Assembly (NCBI GenBank): GCA_900314975.1
Contig: OMXI01000001.1
Coordinates: forward strand, 124,001 to 188,000
Source: an uncultured Eubacteriales bacterium
GTDB lineage: Bacteria > Bacillota > Clostridia > Oscillospirales > Ruminococcaceae
Direction: 5' to 3'
DNA: 64,000 nucleotides
Shown here: one piece after another, positions 36,325-42,897 of the stretch
Layout of the letters: every line of letters begins with the position of its first letter
Position numbering within the stretch: position 1 is the stretch's first letter
The notes under the pieces: generated by a model
Seen by the model: the letters and a program-made list of their open reading frames with translations, nothing else
Databases searched by the model: none
What the model was told of the DNA's origin: nothing
Translations under genes and position numbers: made by a program

Positions 36325-36364
36325 AAAAGACAAAAAAATAAAGCCGCCCACACAGGACGGCTTT
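36325..36364. terminator. bidirectional terminator between int and the nuclease-toxin gene
   Basis: AAAGCCGCCC and GGACGGCTTT form the stem. On the minus strand it is followed by ATTTTTTT and ends the toxin gene; on the plus strand it is followed by TT only, ending int. Confidence 0.85.
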
Positions 36365-36366
36365 TG

Positions 36367-37398
36367 TCATATATGAATATCACTATTAAGTTCTCGTTCG
36401 TTTTCTACATAAAAGCGTAAATCTTCAATGCAGTCATTAAACAACTCCCAGTATTCTCTGTTATATGTGAAAATATCTTTTTGAGTAGCGTTAGTGTTTC
36501 CTGCAAGTTTGCTTGAAAACGAAAGCCAAGTATCAATAGCATCGGCTTTTGCCAGCGCATCGTTGGTATCTTGTTTTTTTTCAAACTGTGCAAGTCCTTT
36601 CATTACATCTATTGCTTTGGGGTATTCGTATGTGTTTGCACGACTGCTCCATATATAAGCAGAATTATATATTTCTTCTGCGGTAATCAGTAATTCTTCA
36701 AAATCTATTTCAGCCGTATTTAGTTTATCGGTGTCATTTTGCGTTTTGTTATTGGCATTGCAAGTATCATTTACAGGCTCATCAATCAGTTTCAGTTTTA
36801 AACCTGTCCCCATTTTTTCTAATGTTCTTACAAGCCTGTTATAATCAACCTTTTTAGCAATATAATCAGGTGTACCATATGCTTTATCAGATATATTTTT
36901 ATTTGCTATCGCCAAAACTCTTTGCGTACTTTCAACCTCATCACGAATATCTGCTTTTAATACCGTATTAGGTACATATAATCCGTTTCTGAGTTGAATA
37001 AAACCCATACACGAATTAGTAGTACCTGCAAGTTTTTCTGTTTGTAGCAAAATATGATTACTATTATCTGAGTATGTGCCTACCATGCGAGCATTTTGCT
37101 TTAATTTAATTGTTTGCGTTAAAACTCCGAGCTTAAGCTCCGTTTTTTCGTCTTTAAAATCAAAATCATTAACTGTAAGTTTGTTATCAATGACATTGTT
37201 ATAAAATTCTATGTTGTTCAGATTAGTTGATTTTACAACTCCAGTAAGATGTAAAAAGTTTGTAGGCAAAAAAGTTATCTCAATATATTGTGGATGTAAC
37301 ATTGCTCCATAAACTATTAAAACGTTCTTATTACACAACTCATTTTCATAAATACGAGCAGCTTTTGAAATAGCACTTAACGCTTCATTTTTATTCAT
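36367..37398 (-). CDS. PBECR4-like nuclease, candidate toxin of a type III toxin-antitoxin system
   Basis: 343 residues. Residues about 15-165 match, as I recall the family, PBECR4 (a Barnase/EndoU/colicin E5-D/RelE-like nuclease domain): NFLHLTGV (47-54), FYNNVIDNKLTVNDF (65-79), KLGVL, ARMVGTY (103-109) and the later KLAG and YVPNT stretches. The C-terminal half (about 175-343) is helical and unrecognised. AGGAGG lies 5 nt before the ATG. Upstream on the same transcript are a consensus promoter, two 53-nt direct repeats and a strong hairpin, the arrangement of type III toxin-antitoxin loci, in which repeat RNA inhibits the nuclease. Family assignment is from memory of motifs; toxicity is inferred. 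Confidence 0.65.
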   Translation of the reverse strand: MNKNEALSAISKAARIYENELCNKNVLIVYGAMLHPQYIEITFLPTNFLHLTGVVKSTNLNNIEFYNNVIDNKLTVNDFDFKDEKTELKLGVLTQTIKLKQNARMVGTYSDNSNHILLQTEKLAGTTNSCMGFIQLRNGLYVPNTVLKADIRDEVESTQRVLAIANKNISDKAYGTPDYIAKKVDYNRLVRTLEKMGTGLKLKLIDEPVNDTCNANNKTQNDTDKLNTAEIDFEELLITAEEIYNSAYIWSSRANTYEYPKAIDVMKGLAQFEKKQDTNDALAKADAIDTWLSFSSKLAGNTNATQKDIFTYNREYWELFNDCIEDLRFYVENERELNSDIHI

Positions 37399-37407
37399 TG
37401 CAACCTC

Positions 37408-37457
37408 CTAAAATTTAAAAGGGAAATGCTACACCGCAGTGTAGATCATTTCCCTTT
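37408..37457 (-). terminator. attenuator-like hairpin between RNA repeats and toxin gene
   Basis: On the minus strand AAAGGGAAATG and CTACAC pair with GTGTAG and CATTTCCCTTT (2-nt bulge, TGCG loop), followed by TTTAAATTTT and then the toxin ribosome site. Such a leaky terminator in type III loci makes repeat RNA exceed toxin mRNA. Confidence 0.8.
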
Positions 37458-37615
37458 AGTGATTGGTTTTTCCGTCGTCCGCCGACCCTCTGTCCCATTC
37501 GTACAGCATTAGTTACGGAGTTTTATGTCGTCCGCCGACCTTCTGTCCCATTCGTACAGCATTAGTTACGGATTTTTATCGAGCCAACCTCTCGTTAGAC
37601 ACTTATAGTGCTTCT
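37458..37615 (-). ncRNA. candidate type III antitoxin RNA
   Basis: Expected to start about 7 nt after the -10 box and to end at the hairpin. It carries two 53-nt direct repeats. Within each unit TCCG/CGGA can enclose a CTGT/ACAG stem; GTCG/CGAC is a competing pair. No reading frame is convincing. In known systems the toxin cuts such RNA into single-repeat units that bind and block it. Confidence 0.6.
37474..37579 (-). repeat. two tandem 53-nt direct repeats upstream of the nuclease gene
   Basis: Units 37474-37526 and 37527-37579 differ at only two positions. The shared core on the plus strand includes GTCGTCCGCCGACC, TCTGTCCCATTCGTACAGC and ATTAGTTACGGA. Confidence 0.95.
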
Positions 37616-37650
37616 ATAAGTATTATATCCTACATTTCTTATTTTGTCAA
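37601..37650 (-). promoter_or_regulatory. perfect sigma-A promoter of the repeat RNA/toxin, with inverted repeat at the start site
   Basis: On the minus strand TTGACA (37645-37650) and TATAAT (37622-37627) are exact consensus with a 17-bp spacer. ACTTATA (37601-37607) and TATAAGT (37615-37621) form an inverted repeat directly after the -10 box, at the expected transcript start; it could be an operator. Confidence 0.88.
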
Positions 37651-37674
37651 GGCTTTCACACAACTTTCATTTTT

Positions 37675-37890
37675 CTATCTTTCTGCACATTTGCTCTGCT
37701 CTGTCAGATCAAGTTCGCAATCTTCGTTAAAATCCTCATTGTCCTGCCACGCATAGTTGATACGCTGTTTCATTTCATCAATATCCATTGCCAAATCAAT
37801 ATTTGACGGATTGTCTTTCAGCTGCTTCTGCATATCCTCAAGCCTTTTTTCAAGGCTGTCAGCATTTTCATACTGTCTGTATTCACTCAT
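37675..37890 (-). CDS. small acidic protein of unknown function
   Basis: 71 residues, almost all predicted helix, with a coiled-coil-like centre (LEKRLEDMQKQLKDNPSNID) and an acidic tail. No family is recognised. GGAGGG lies 8 nt before the ATG. It sits between the toxin promoter and a 200-residue unknown gene, on the same strand. Confidence 0.6.
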   Translation of the reverse strand: MSEYRQYENADSLEKRLEDMQKQLKDNPSNIDLAMDIDEMKQRINYAWQDNEDFNEDCELDLTEQSKCAER

Positions 37891-37907
37891 TATAATCACC
37901 CTCCAGT

Positions 37908-38510
37908 TTATTTATAATCTTTGGTAAGCACATCATAAGACCGATAGTCAATAGTTACTATTGTATCCTTTTCGGACTTATCCCCTGTCTTAAACCGCTT
38001 GATCTGCCAGTTTTCAGCTTGCTTTCTGACCTCATAACAGGTGTTTATACTGTTATCCCACGCAGAAAGATAAATACTACCGTCAAGATATTTGCGCACA
38101 GCAAGGTTAGCTATCAGGCAACGAGGATAGGCACGTTTTATTAACATCAAGAAAAACTGTTTAGCGTACAACTCCGCCGAGCTGCCGCCTTTGGAGCTGA
38201 TTGTGCTTGAATAAACCTTTTTCACATAGTTAAGTTTAGTCTGCTGTCCTTTTTCAGTTTTTGAAATATCAAAACCGCATTTACACACAGTATCTATCGG
38301 GAGAGATGCAACATCTACCCCCGATACAGTGTAGGTATCAGAACCAGTAGCCCAAGCAAGCAACACATACTTTGTAAGTTTGCTTTTACTGTCCGTGTTG
38401 TCAAAGTACAGCATCATAAATTTTCCTTTATTTTCTTTGAGGACGAGCCTGCCAGTCAGACAGCCCGAAAAGCGAGGAAAAACATAATCGTTTTTATTTA
38501 TTTCCGTCAT
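37908..38510 (-). CDS. unknown protein of the element
   Basis: 200 residues with no recognised domain. Beta-rich first half (GCLTGRLVLKENKGKFMMLYFDN), Cys pair CKCGFD, then a helical region (ELYAKQFFLMLIKRAYPRCLIANLAVRKYL) and a basic C-terminus. No membrane segment. GGAGG lies 10 nt before the ATG. It overlaps the end of the HTH gene by 17 nt, so the two are probably expressed together; a DNA-related role is only a guess. Confidence 0.7.
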   Translation of the reverse strand: MTEINKNDYVFPRFSGCLTGRLVLKENKGKFMMLYFDNTDSKSKLTKYVLLAWATGSDTYTVSGVDVASLPIDTVCKCGFDISKTEKGQQTKLNYVKKVYSSTISSKGGSSAELYAKQFFLMLIKRAYPRCLIANLAVRKYLDGSIYLSAWDNSINTCYEVRKQAENWQIKRFKTGDKSEKDTIVTIDYRSYDVLTKDYK

Positions 38511-38802
38511 TTTCGCTATCCTCCCCTCTTATTTTATCAACCTTCATCTTTTGAAGCTGAAACTCTGTTTCAAGCAGCATTAAATCATAAACGGAAACAT
38601 GACAAGCAGCTGATACTTTTACAAAATATTCAACGAGTGTTGCCGTTGTAAAATCTCTGTTCGACTCCAGTTCCTGCTGCCACCTTTTTGATATGCCGCA
38701 GGCTTCTGCAAGAGTTCCTGTTGTAAAGCCGTTGTCAATTTTGAGTTTCTTCAGGTATGTTCTTACCATTTCATCATTTCTGTTATTGTATATCAAAGCC
38801 AT
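38494..38802 (-). CDS. XRE-like helix-turn-helix regulator
   Basis: 102 residues. The region TTGTLAEACGISKRWQQELESNRDFTTATLVEYFVKVSAACHVSVYDL follows the XRE helix-turn-helix layout (split here by residues about 27-73). ATG at 38802 is chosen because AAAGGAG lies before it. An earlier in-frame start at 38853 would translate the two palindromes at 38821-38857, which more likely act as operator or RNA structure. It may control cargo or transfer genes through those palindromes; this is inference. Confidence 0.75.
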   Translation of the reverse strand: MALIYNNRNDEMVRTYLKKLKIDNGFTTGTLAEACGISKRWQQELESNRDFTTATLVEYFVKVSAACHVSVYDLMLLETEFQLQKMKVDKIRGEDSENDGNK

Positions 38803-38820
38803 ATTTATTACTCCTTTATT

Positions 38821-38857
38821 ATTTTGTCGCAAGACAAAATTGTCGTGCGACAATTTT
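38821..38857. repeat. tandem palindromes upstream of the HTH gene
   Basis: ATTTTGTC-GCAA-GACAAAAT (38821-38840) is perfect with 8-bp arms. A second palindrome centred on TG with 10-bp arms (AAAATTGTCG) spans 38836-38857 and reaches the topB stop. Centres are 16 bp apart. They lie between the upstream topB gene and the regulator. Confidence 0.9.
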
Positions 38858-40904
38858 ATTTGTTATATGGATTTTGGGTTTTCCACTGATAGTTAATCTT
38901 GCCATTGTACTCGTTTTTCTCGATTTGCGGCAGGACTACCGTCTTTTTGCCTTTTGCAGTATATGAGATAGATTTACCATCAAGCAACGATTTAAGCTGT
39001 GTTTCCGTCAGCTCTTTGCCGTAGACCTTTGCGACATTCATACCACACTTATCCTTGCAGTAATAGCCGAATTTGCCCTTTACAACATCGGCACTGCATT
39101 TTGGACACTTTCCTAACGGTTCATTACTCTTGTTGATAACAGCGGTAAGTGCAGATGAGTTATCAACGGAGCTGTATTTGCCACACATTTCAGTAACATA
39201 GGCGGTTATTTCATCAAGAAAAGTGTTTGCTGAATACTGTCTGCGTTCGATCTGCTGTAATTTTGTTTCCCACTGTGCTGTCAGCTTTGGTGACTTGACC
39301 TCATCAGGAACGACCTTTACAAGTTCTTTGCCCTTATCCGTAGACCGCAGCTGCTTTTTCTGCCGCTCAACATATCCATTCCTAACGATCTGCTCGATTA
39401 TAGCCGCTCTTGTCGCAGGAGTTCCCAGTCCTTTCTTTTCAGCTTCATCATCTTCATAGTCCTCATTGCCTGCCCTTTCCATAGCGGATAACAGAGTATC
39501 CTCGGTGTACGGTTTTGGCGGTGTAGTAAAATGCTCCGTCTTATTGGCGGCAACTACATCATAGTTTCGTCCCTCTGTGATGTTAGGCAAAGGTTTTATT
39601 TCGTCCTTTTCATTTTTTTCTTTTTCAGATGTTTTCGCATATTTGCGCCACCCCTCCGAGATTTCCGTCCTGCCAGTTGCGGTAAACTCTGTATCACAGC
39701 AGAGTGCGATTACCTTTGTGAATTCATATTTGTGGTCGGGAGCAGTCGCACATATAAGCCTTGTGATTACAAGCATAAGAATATTATTTTCCCCCTCTGA
39801 CAGTGCGGAACGGTCTGCATTAGGCACAGTTGCCGTAGGAATGATAGCGTGGTGTCCAGTTACCTTTGCGTTATTGATACAGCGTGAAATATCAGGAGAA
39901 TGAGTTATTTTAAATTTCTCAAACGCATTAGTACAAACACGGATAACATCAAGTGTTTCCTGCGCCATATTGTCAGGGAGATACTGACTGTCGGTACGAG
40001 GATATGTAACGAGCTTGCTTTCATAAAGTTTTTGAGTATAGTCAAGCGTTTCTTTTGCGGTATAGCCGTATATTCTGTTCGCGTCACGCTGTAATGATGT
40101 CAGATCGTAGAGTTTTGGCGGCTTTTCGCTTTTCATCTCATGTTTGACATATGTTATAACGGCATTATTACCGTCACAAGCAGCTGCAAGTCTTTCAGCT
40201 GTCTGTTCATCATCAATTCGTGGTGATGTTAATGTAAAACCGCCGCAGTCAAGGTCAACAGTGAAAAACCGTTGTTTAACAAAATTATCGACCTCATAAT
40301 CACGCTGAACTATCATTGCAAGCGTAGGTGTCTGAACTCTGCCAAGAGTGAGCCGTGAACCGTAACGCAAGGAGAATAGCCGAGAGCCGTTCATGCCCAC
40401 AAGCCAGTCCGACTTTGCTCTGACATAGCCTGCGGCAAAAAGGTTATCATATTCAGACATAGGCTTTACGCTGTTCAGCGCCTTACGGATTGCAGACTGT
40501 TCAAGGTTTGACAGCCATAATCGACTGACTGGCGTTTTACAGCCTGCGAAATAATACACATAACGGAAGATACATTCGCCTTCACGATCAGCATCAGTGG
40601 CGCAGATGATTTCAGACACATCAGCTCTTTTCATCAGCTCCTTGAGGATATAGAACTGCTTTTTGCCGCTTTCCACAACCTTAAATCCCCACTTTTGCGG
40701 TATGATCGGGAGCTGTTCAAAGCTCCACGCCTGTTCCCAACCGTTACCGTAATCCGTAGGTGTTTTTAGCTTGACCAAGTGTCCGTAGCACCACGATACA
40801 AGGTATCCGCCGCCCTCAAAATGCCCATCTTTCAGCGTTTTTGCACCGACAACAGCAGCGATACCCTTTGCCACTGACGGCTTTTCTGCAATTATTAGTT
40901 TCAT
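38856..40904 (-). CDS. topB: DNA topoisomerase III
   Basis: 682 residues. Type IA topoisomerase with the TOPRIM motif CATDADREGECIF, the catalytic tyrosine stretch VTYPRTDSQYLP and SRLTLGRVQTPTLAMI. A C-terminal zinc-finger-like part (GKCPKCSADVVKGKFGYYCKDKCG) follows. Such plasmid- and ICE-borne TopB enzymes assist transfer or replication of the element. ATG at 40904 with AAAGGAAA before it is used; the 12 extra upstream codons are unlikely to be translated. Confidence 0.95.
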   Translation of the reverse strand: MKLIIAEKPSVAKGIAAVVGAKTLKDGHFEGGGYLVSWCYGHLVKLKTPTDYGNGWEQAWSFEQLPIIPQKWGFKVVESGKKQFYILKELMKRADVSEIICATDADREGECIFRYVYYFAGCKTPVSRLWLSNLEQSAIRKALNSVKPMSEYDNLFAAGYVRAKSDWLVGMNGSRLFSLRYGSRLTLGRVQTPTLAMIVQRDYEVDNFVKQRFFTVDLDCGGFTLTSPRIDDEQTAERLAAACDGNNAVITYVKHEMKSEKPPKLYDLTSLQRDANRIYGYTAKETLDYTQKLYESKLVTYPRTDSQYLPDNMAQETLDVIRVCTNAFEKFKITHSPDISRCINNAKVTGHHAIIPTATVPNADRSALSEGENNILMLVITRLICATAPDHKYEFTKVIALCCDTEFTATGRTEISEGWRKYAKTSEKEKNEKDEIKPLPNITEGRNYDVVAANKTEHFTTPPKPYTEDTLLSAMERAGNEDYEDDEAEKKGLGTPATRAAIIEQIVRNGYVERQKKQLRSTDKGKELVKVVPDEVKSPKLTAQWETKLQQIERRQYSANTFLDEITAYVTEMCGKYSSVDNSSALTAVINKSNEPLGKCPKCSADVVKGKFGYYCKDKCGMNVAKVYGKELTETQLKSLLDGKSISYTAKGKKTVVLPQIEKNEYNGKINYQWKTQNPYNK

Positions 40905-40972
40905 AAACAATTTCCTTTCTGCGATAAAAAAAGCAGGCACATAATTGCCTGCTTTACTTGCTTGTAGTTATT

Positions 40973-41371
40973 CTATTTTAGCCAATCTTCAATTTTAAGA
41001 TTTTCTACTCTGCAAAACTCTTTTTCGTTATTTGTTGCAACTATCAGTTTAAGCGACCTTGCGTGAGCTGCTATAAGAGCATCCATTGTCCCTATTACAG
41101 TTCCTTTCTTTTTTAAGCCTGCATAAATTTTACCATATTCGATAGCCGCATAATCATCAAATGGCAATACATCTACCAAAGACAGCATTTTTTCAAGAGC
41201 AATAAGGTTTTTCTCGACATTTTGGCTGTTATAAACACCATACTCCAGTTCACCAAGAGTTATAGCTGAAATACATAATCCCTCTTGATATTTTTCTCGT
41301 ATATGCGATAAAACATTGGGATTTCCCTTTTGTGCAAAAATAACGATATTGGTATCCAGCATATATTTCAT
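40973..41371 (-). CDS. vapC: VapC-type PIN-domain toxin
   Basis: 132 residues with the PIN-domain acids D6 (MLDTN), E41 (LGELEYG) and D97 (TMDALIAAHA) and the following TNNEKEF. VapC toxins cut tRNA or rRNA and are blocked by VapB. The start overlaps the antitoxin stop (ATGA). The pair probably stabilises the element. Confidence 0.93.
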   Translation of the reverse strand: MKYMLDTNIVIFAQKGNPNVLSHIREKYQEGLCISAITLGELEYGVYNSQNVEKNLIALEKMLSLVDVLPFDDYAAIEYGKIYAGLKKKGTVIGTMDALIAAHARSLKLIVATNNEKEFCRVENLKIEDWLK

Positions 41372-41604
41372 AGCGTTTCCCTTTTGCTTTCTGTGAATTT
41401 TGGTCTATTATCCATTGTTTCAAAATAGTCATCAGTAAACTCACTTATTCCCTCAAGAAATATATCAAGTTGCTTATCTTTTGGAGTTAGAATAACCATG
41501 TCACCGTGCCTTGAAGCACAGACCTCCGTTCCCTCAAAACGCATTTCTCTTGGCAGCCTAACAGCCTGACTGCCACCGTTAGTTATAAGTTTCGCCATAA
41601 TCAT
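41368..41604 (-). CDS. vapB: VapB-type antitoxin
   Basis: 78 residues. AbrB/MazE-like N-terminus (MAKLITNGGSQAVRLPREMRF) typical of VapB, followed by a toxin-binding tail (LEGISEFTDDYFETMDN). AGGAGG lies 8 nt before ATG at 41604; the longer frame upstream crosses the promoter. It represses its own operon with VapC in known systems. Confidence 0.92.
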   Translation of the reverse strand: MIMAKLITNGGSQAVRLPREMRFEGTEVCASRHGDMVILTPKDKQLDIFLEGISEFTDDYFETMDNRPKFTESKRETL

Positions 41605-41625
41605 AATTATCGCCTCCTTACCATT

Positions 41626-41654
41626 AGTATATACTACTGTATATACTTTGTCAA
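41626..41654 (-). promoter_or_regulatory. vapBC promoter with embedded operator palindrome
   Basis: On the minus strand TTGACA (41649-41654) and TATACT (41626-41631) have a 17-bp spacer. AGTATATAC and GTATATACT (41626-41647, 4-bp centre) form a perfect inverted repeat covering the spacer and the -10 box, the expected VapB(C) operator. Confidence 0.9.
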
Positions 41655-41700
41655 GACTTATTATGCACTTTTCTTTTGATTTAATGCTTTTATCACATTT

Positions 41701-41936
41701 TCTGCGTTTTACACCAACTTTCATTTTTTTGCCGCACGACAGCTGCACCGCCGCCGATCCGCTGCTGAACATTCGTTCAACGCTTTTCAAGAGCTTGCTA
41801 TCGAATTATCTGAAAAAAGAAAAAATGAACGAATTACGCCACCGCCTGCTGTTGCCTTTACGGACGTACCGCCTACAAACACACGCAGGCTCTTGAACAC
41901 ATGAACGATCCTCTTTCAGAAAAACGCCTACTCTAA
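41701..41936 (+). pseudogene. remnant of a gene end, frameshifted
   Basis: On the plus strand, opposite to its neighbours, one frame reads AARQLHRRRSAAEHSFNAF, QELAIELSEKRKNERITPPP and TDVPPTNTRRLL without a start. Near 41890 it meets a stop, but a one-base shift gives LEHMNDPLSEKRLL and then TAA at 41936. Residue use looks protein-like. It may be what is left of an older gene cut by the vapBC region. The family is not recognised. Confidence 0.4.
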
Positions 41937-42028
41937 ACTACAAAGATATGAACTAAGTATATTAGAGAACTATGTTTTTTTATTCTTTTTTAGATAATAC
42001 GAATGGGTTAAGTATATGATGTATCATT

Positions 42029-42763
42029 TTAGCCACCACCCCTAAATGAAAAAGGAGTCCTCTTTTTCCTGTCCAAAATTAGATTTCTAAAAATTTTCTC
42101 AAAAAAGTTCAAAAACCTCTTGACAAAACCTTTATTATGTGATACTCTTGTATCAAATAAAGGTTTTATCTTTGGTCGGATGTTACCTTTAGATTTAGTA
42201 GCTACTGTGAACACGTTGTGGGCGTAATCACCACAGCGTGTTCTTTTTTTGCGCTTTCGTATCAGATTAAGCTGTATCATGCGTTTTATGTAGCCTGAGA
42301 TCCTCGACCTTTTAAAGCCAGTTATGGATTGCAAATCACGCAAGCTCTGATAGAACCTGTGTGTTCTGCTGTCAGCCAAGCGGCAGAACAGGCAATAAAA
42401 ATAGAACAGATCGTTAGGAACTCTTGACAGATAATAGCTATCCACATATGTATAATTCGATTTAAGAGAATACACCTTCACGCTGTAATGATATGTGCCA
42501 AGATCCCCTACTGCGTTCTCGGTGCGGTACTTGTGAGTGATAAGTCCCTTTTCCTCAAGCCTTGAGAGTACACGGCGCACCGTAGCAAGCGATATACGGC
42601 ATTTAAAAGCAAGAGTTTCCTGCTTGACACATATTTCATACCCGTTGCGTGAAAGGCGTGTACGAGCATTTATGAGCGCATAGAGAGCGCAGGCAACTAT
42701 AAACTCGGACTTGCTGTCATTGTATTGTTCAAAAAAGCTATTTGGTATTCTCAACTCGCACAC
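42029..42763 (-). CDS. winged-helix DNA-binding protein of the element
   Basis: About 244 residues. The N-terminal winged helix (KQETLAFKCRISLATVRRVLSRLEEKGLITHKY) resembles those in plasmid replication initiators and ICE regulators. A second helix-turn-helix-like part is LQSITGFKRSRISGYIKRM. The C-terminus is very basic. Start codons GTG (42763) or TTG (42754) are both possible after AGGAGG. It could act in replication of the excised element or in regulation. Confidence 0.7.
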   Translation of the reverse strand: MCELRIPNSFFEQYNDSKSEFIVACALYALINARTRLSRNGYEICVKQETLAFKCRISLATVRRVLSRLEEKGLITHKYRTENAVGDLGTYHYSVKVYSLKSNYTYVDSYYLSRVPNDLFYFYCLFCRLADSRTHRFYQSLRDLQSITGFKRSRISGYIKRMIQLNLIRKRKKRTRCGDYAHNVFTVATKSKGNIRPKIKPLFDTRVSHNKGFVKRFLNFFEKIFRNLILDRKKRTPFSFRGGG

Positions 42764-42897
42764 ACCTCCTTGATTTTTTGATATTTATAGTATAAAACAT
42801 TGTGGTAAATATTTCCATTGACAAACCTTACAATGTTTTTCAACAAATATTGTGCAACTTTTAATATTTTAAAAGTTTTACCATACAGTTTTATACA

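Noticed and set aside
37474..37579. The two 53-nt direct repeats as a minimal CRISPR array
   Set aside because: The repeats are directly adjacent without spacers and no cas genes are seen; the promoter and hairpin context fits an antitoxin RNA better.
38803..38853. N-terminal extension of the XRE-like protein starting MSHDNFVLRQ
   Set aside because: It would be encoded by the two palindromes and would need a TTG start without a ribosome site, while ATG at 38802 has a clear AAAGGAG.
41605..41790. 62-residue N-terminal extension of VapB
   Set aside because: It crosses the vapBC promoter and operator; ATG at 41604 has AGGAGG at the right distance.
42840..42890. AT-rich inverted repeat after the VirD4 gene as a terminator
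   Set aside because: The stem consists almost only of A-T pairs and lacks a clear T run, so it cannot be told from AT-rich background.
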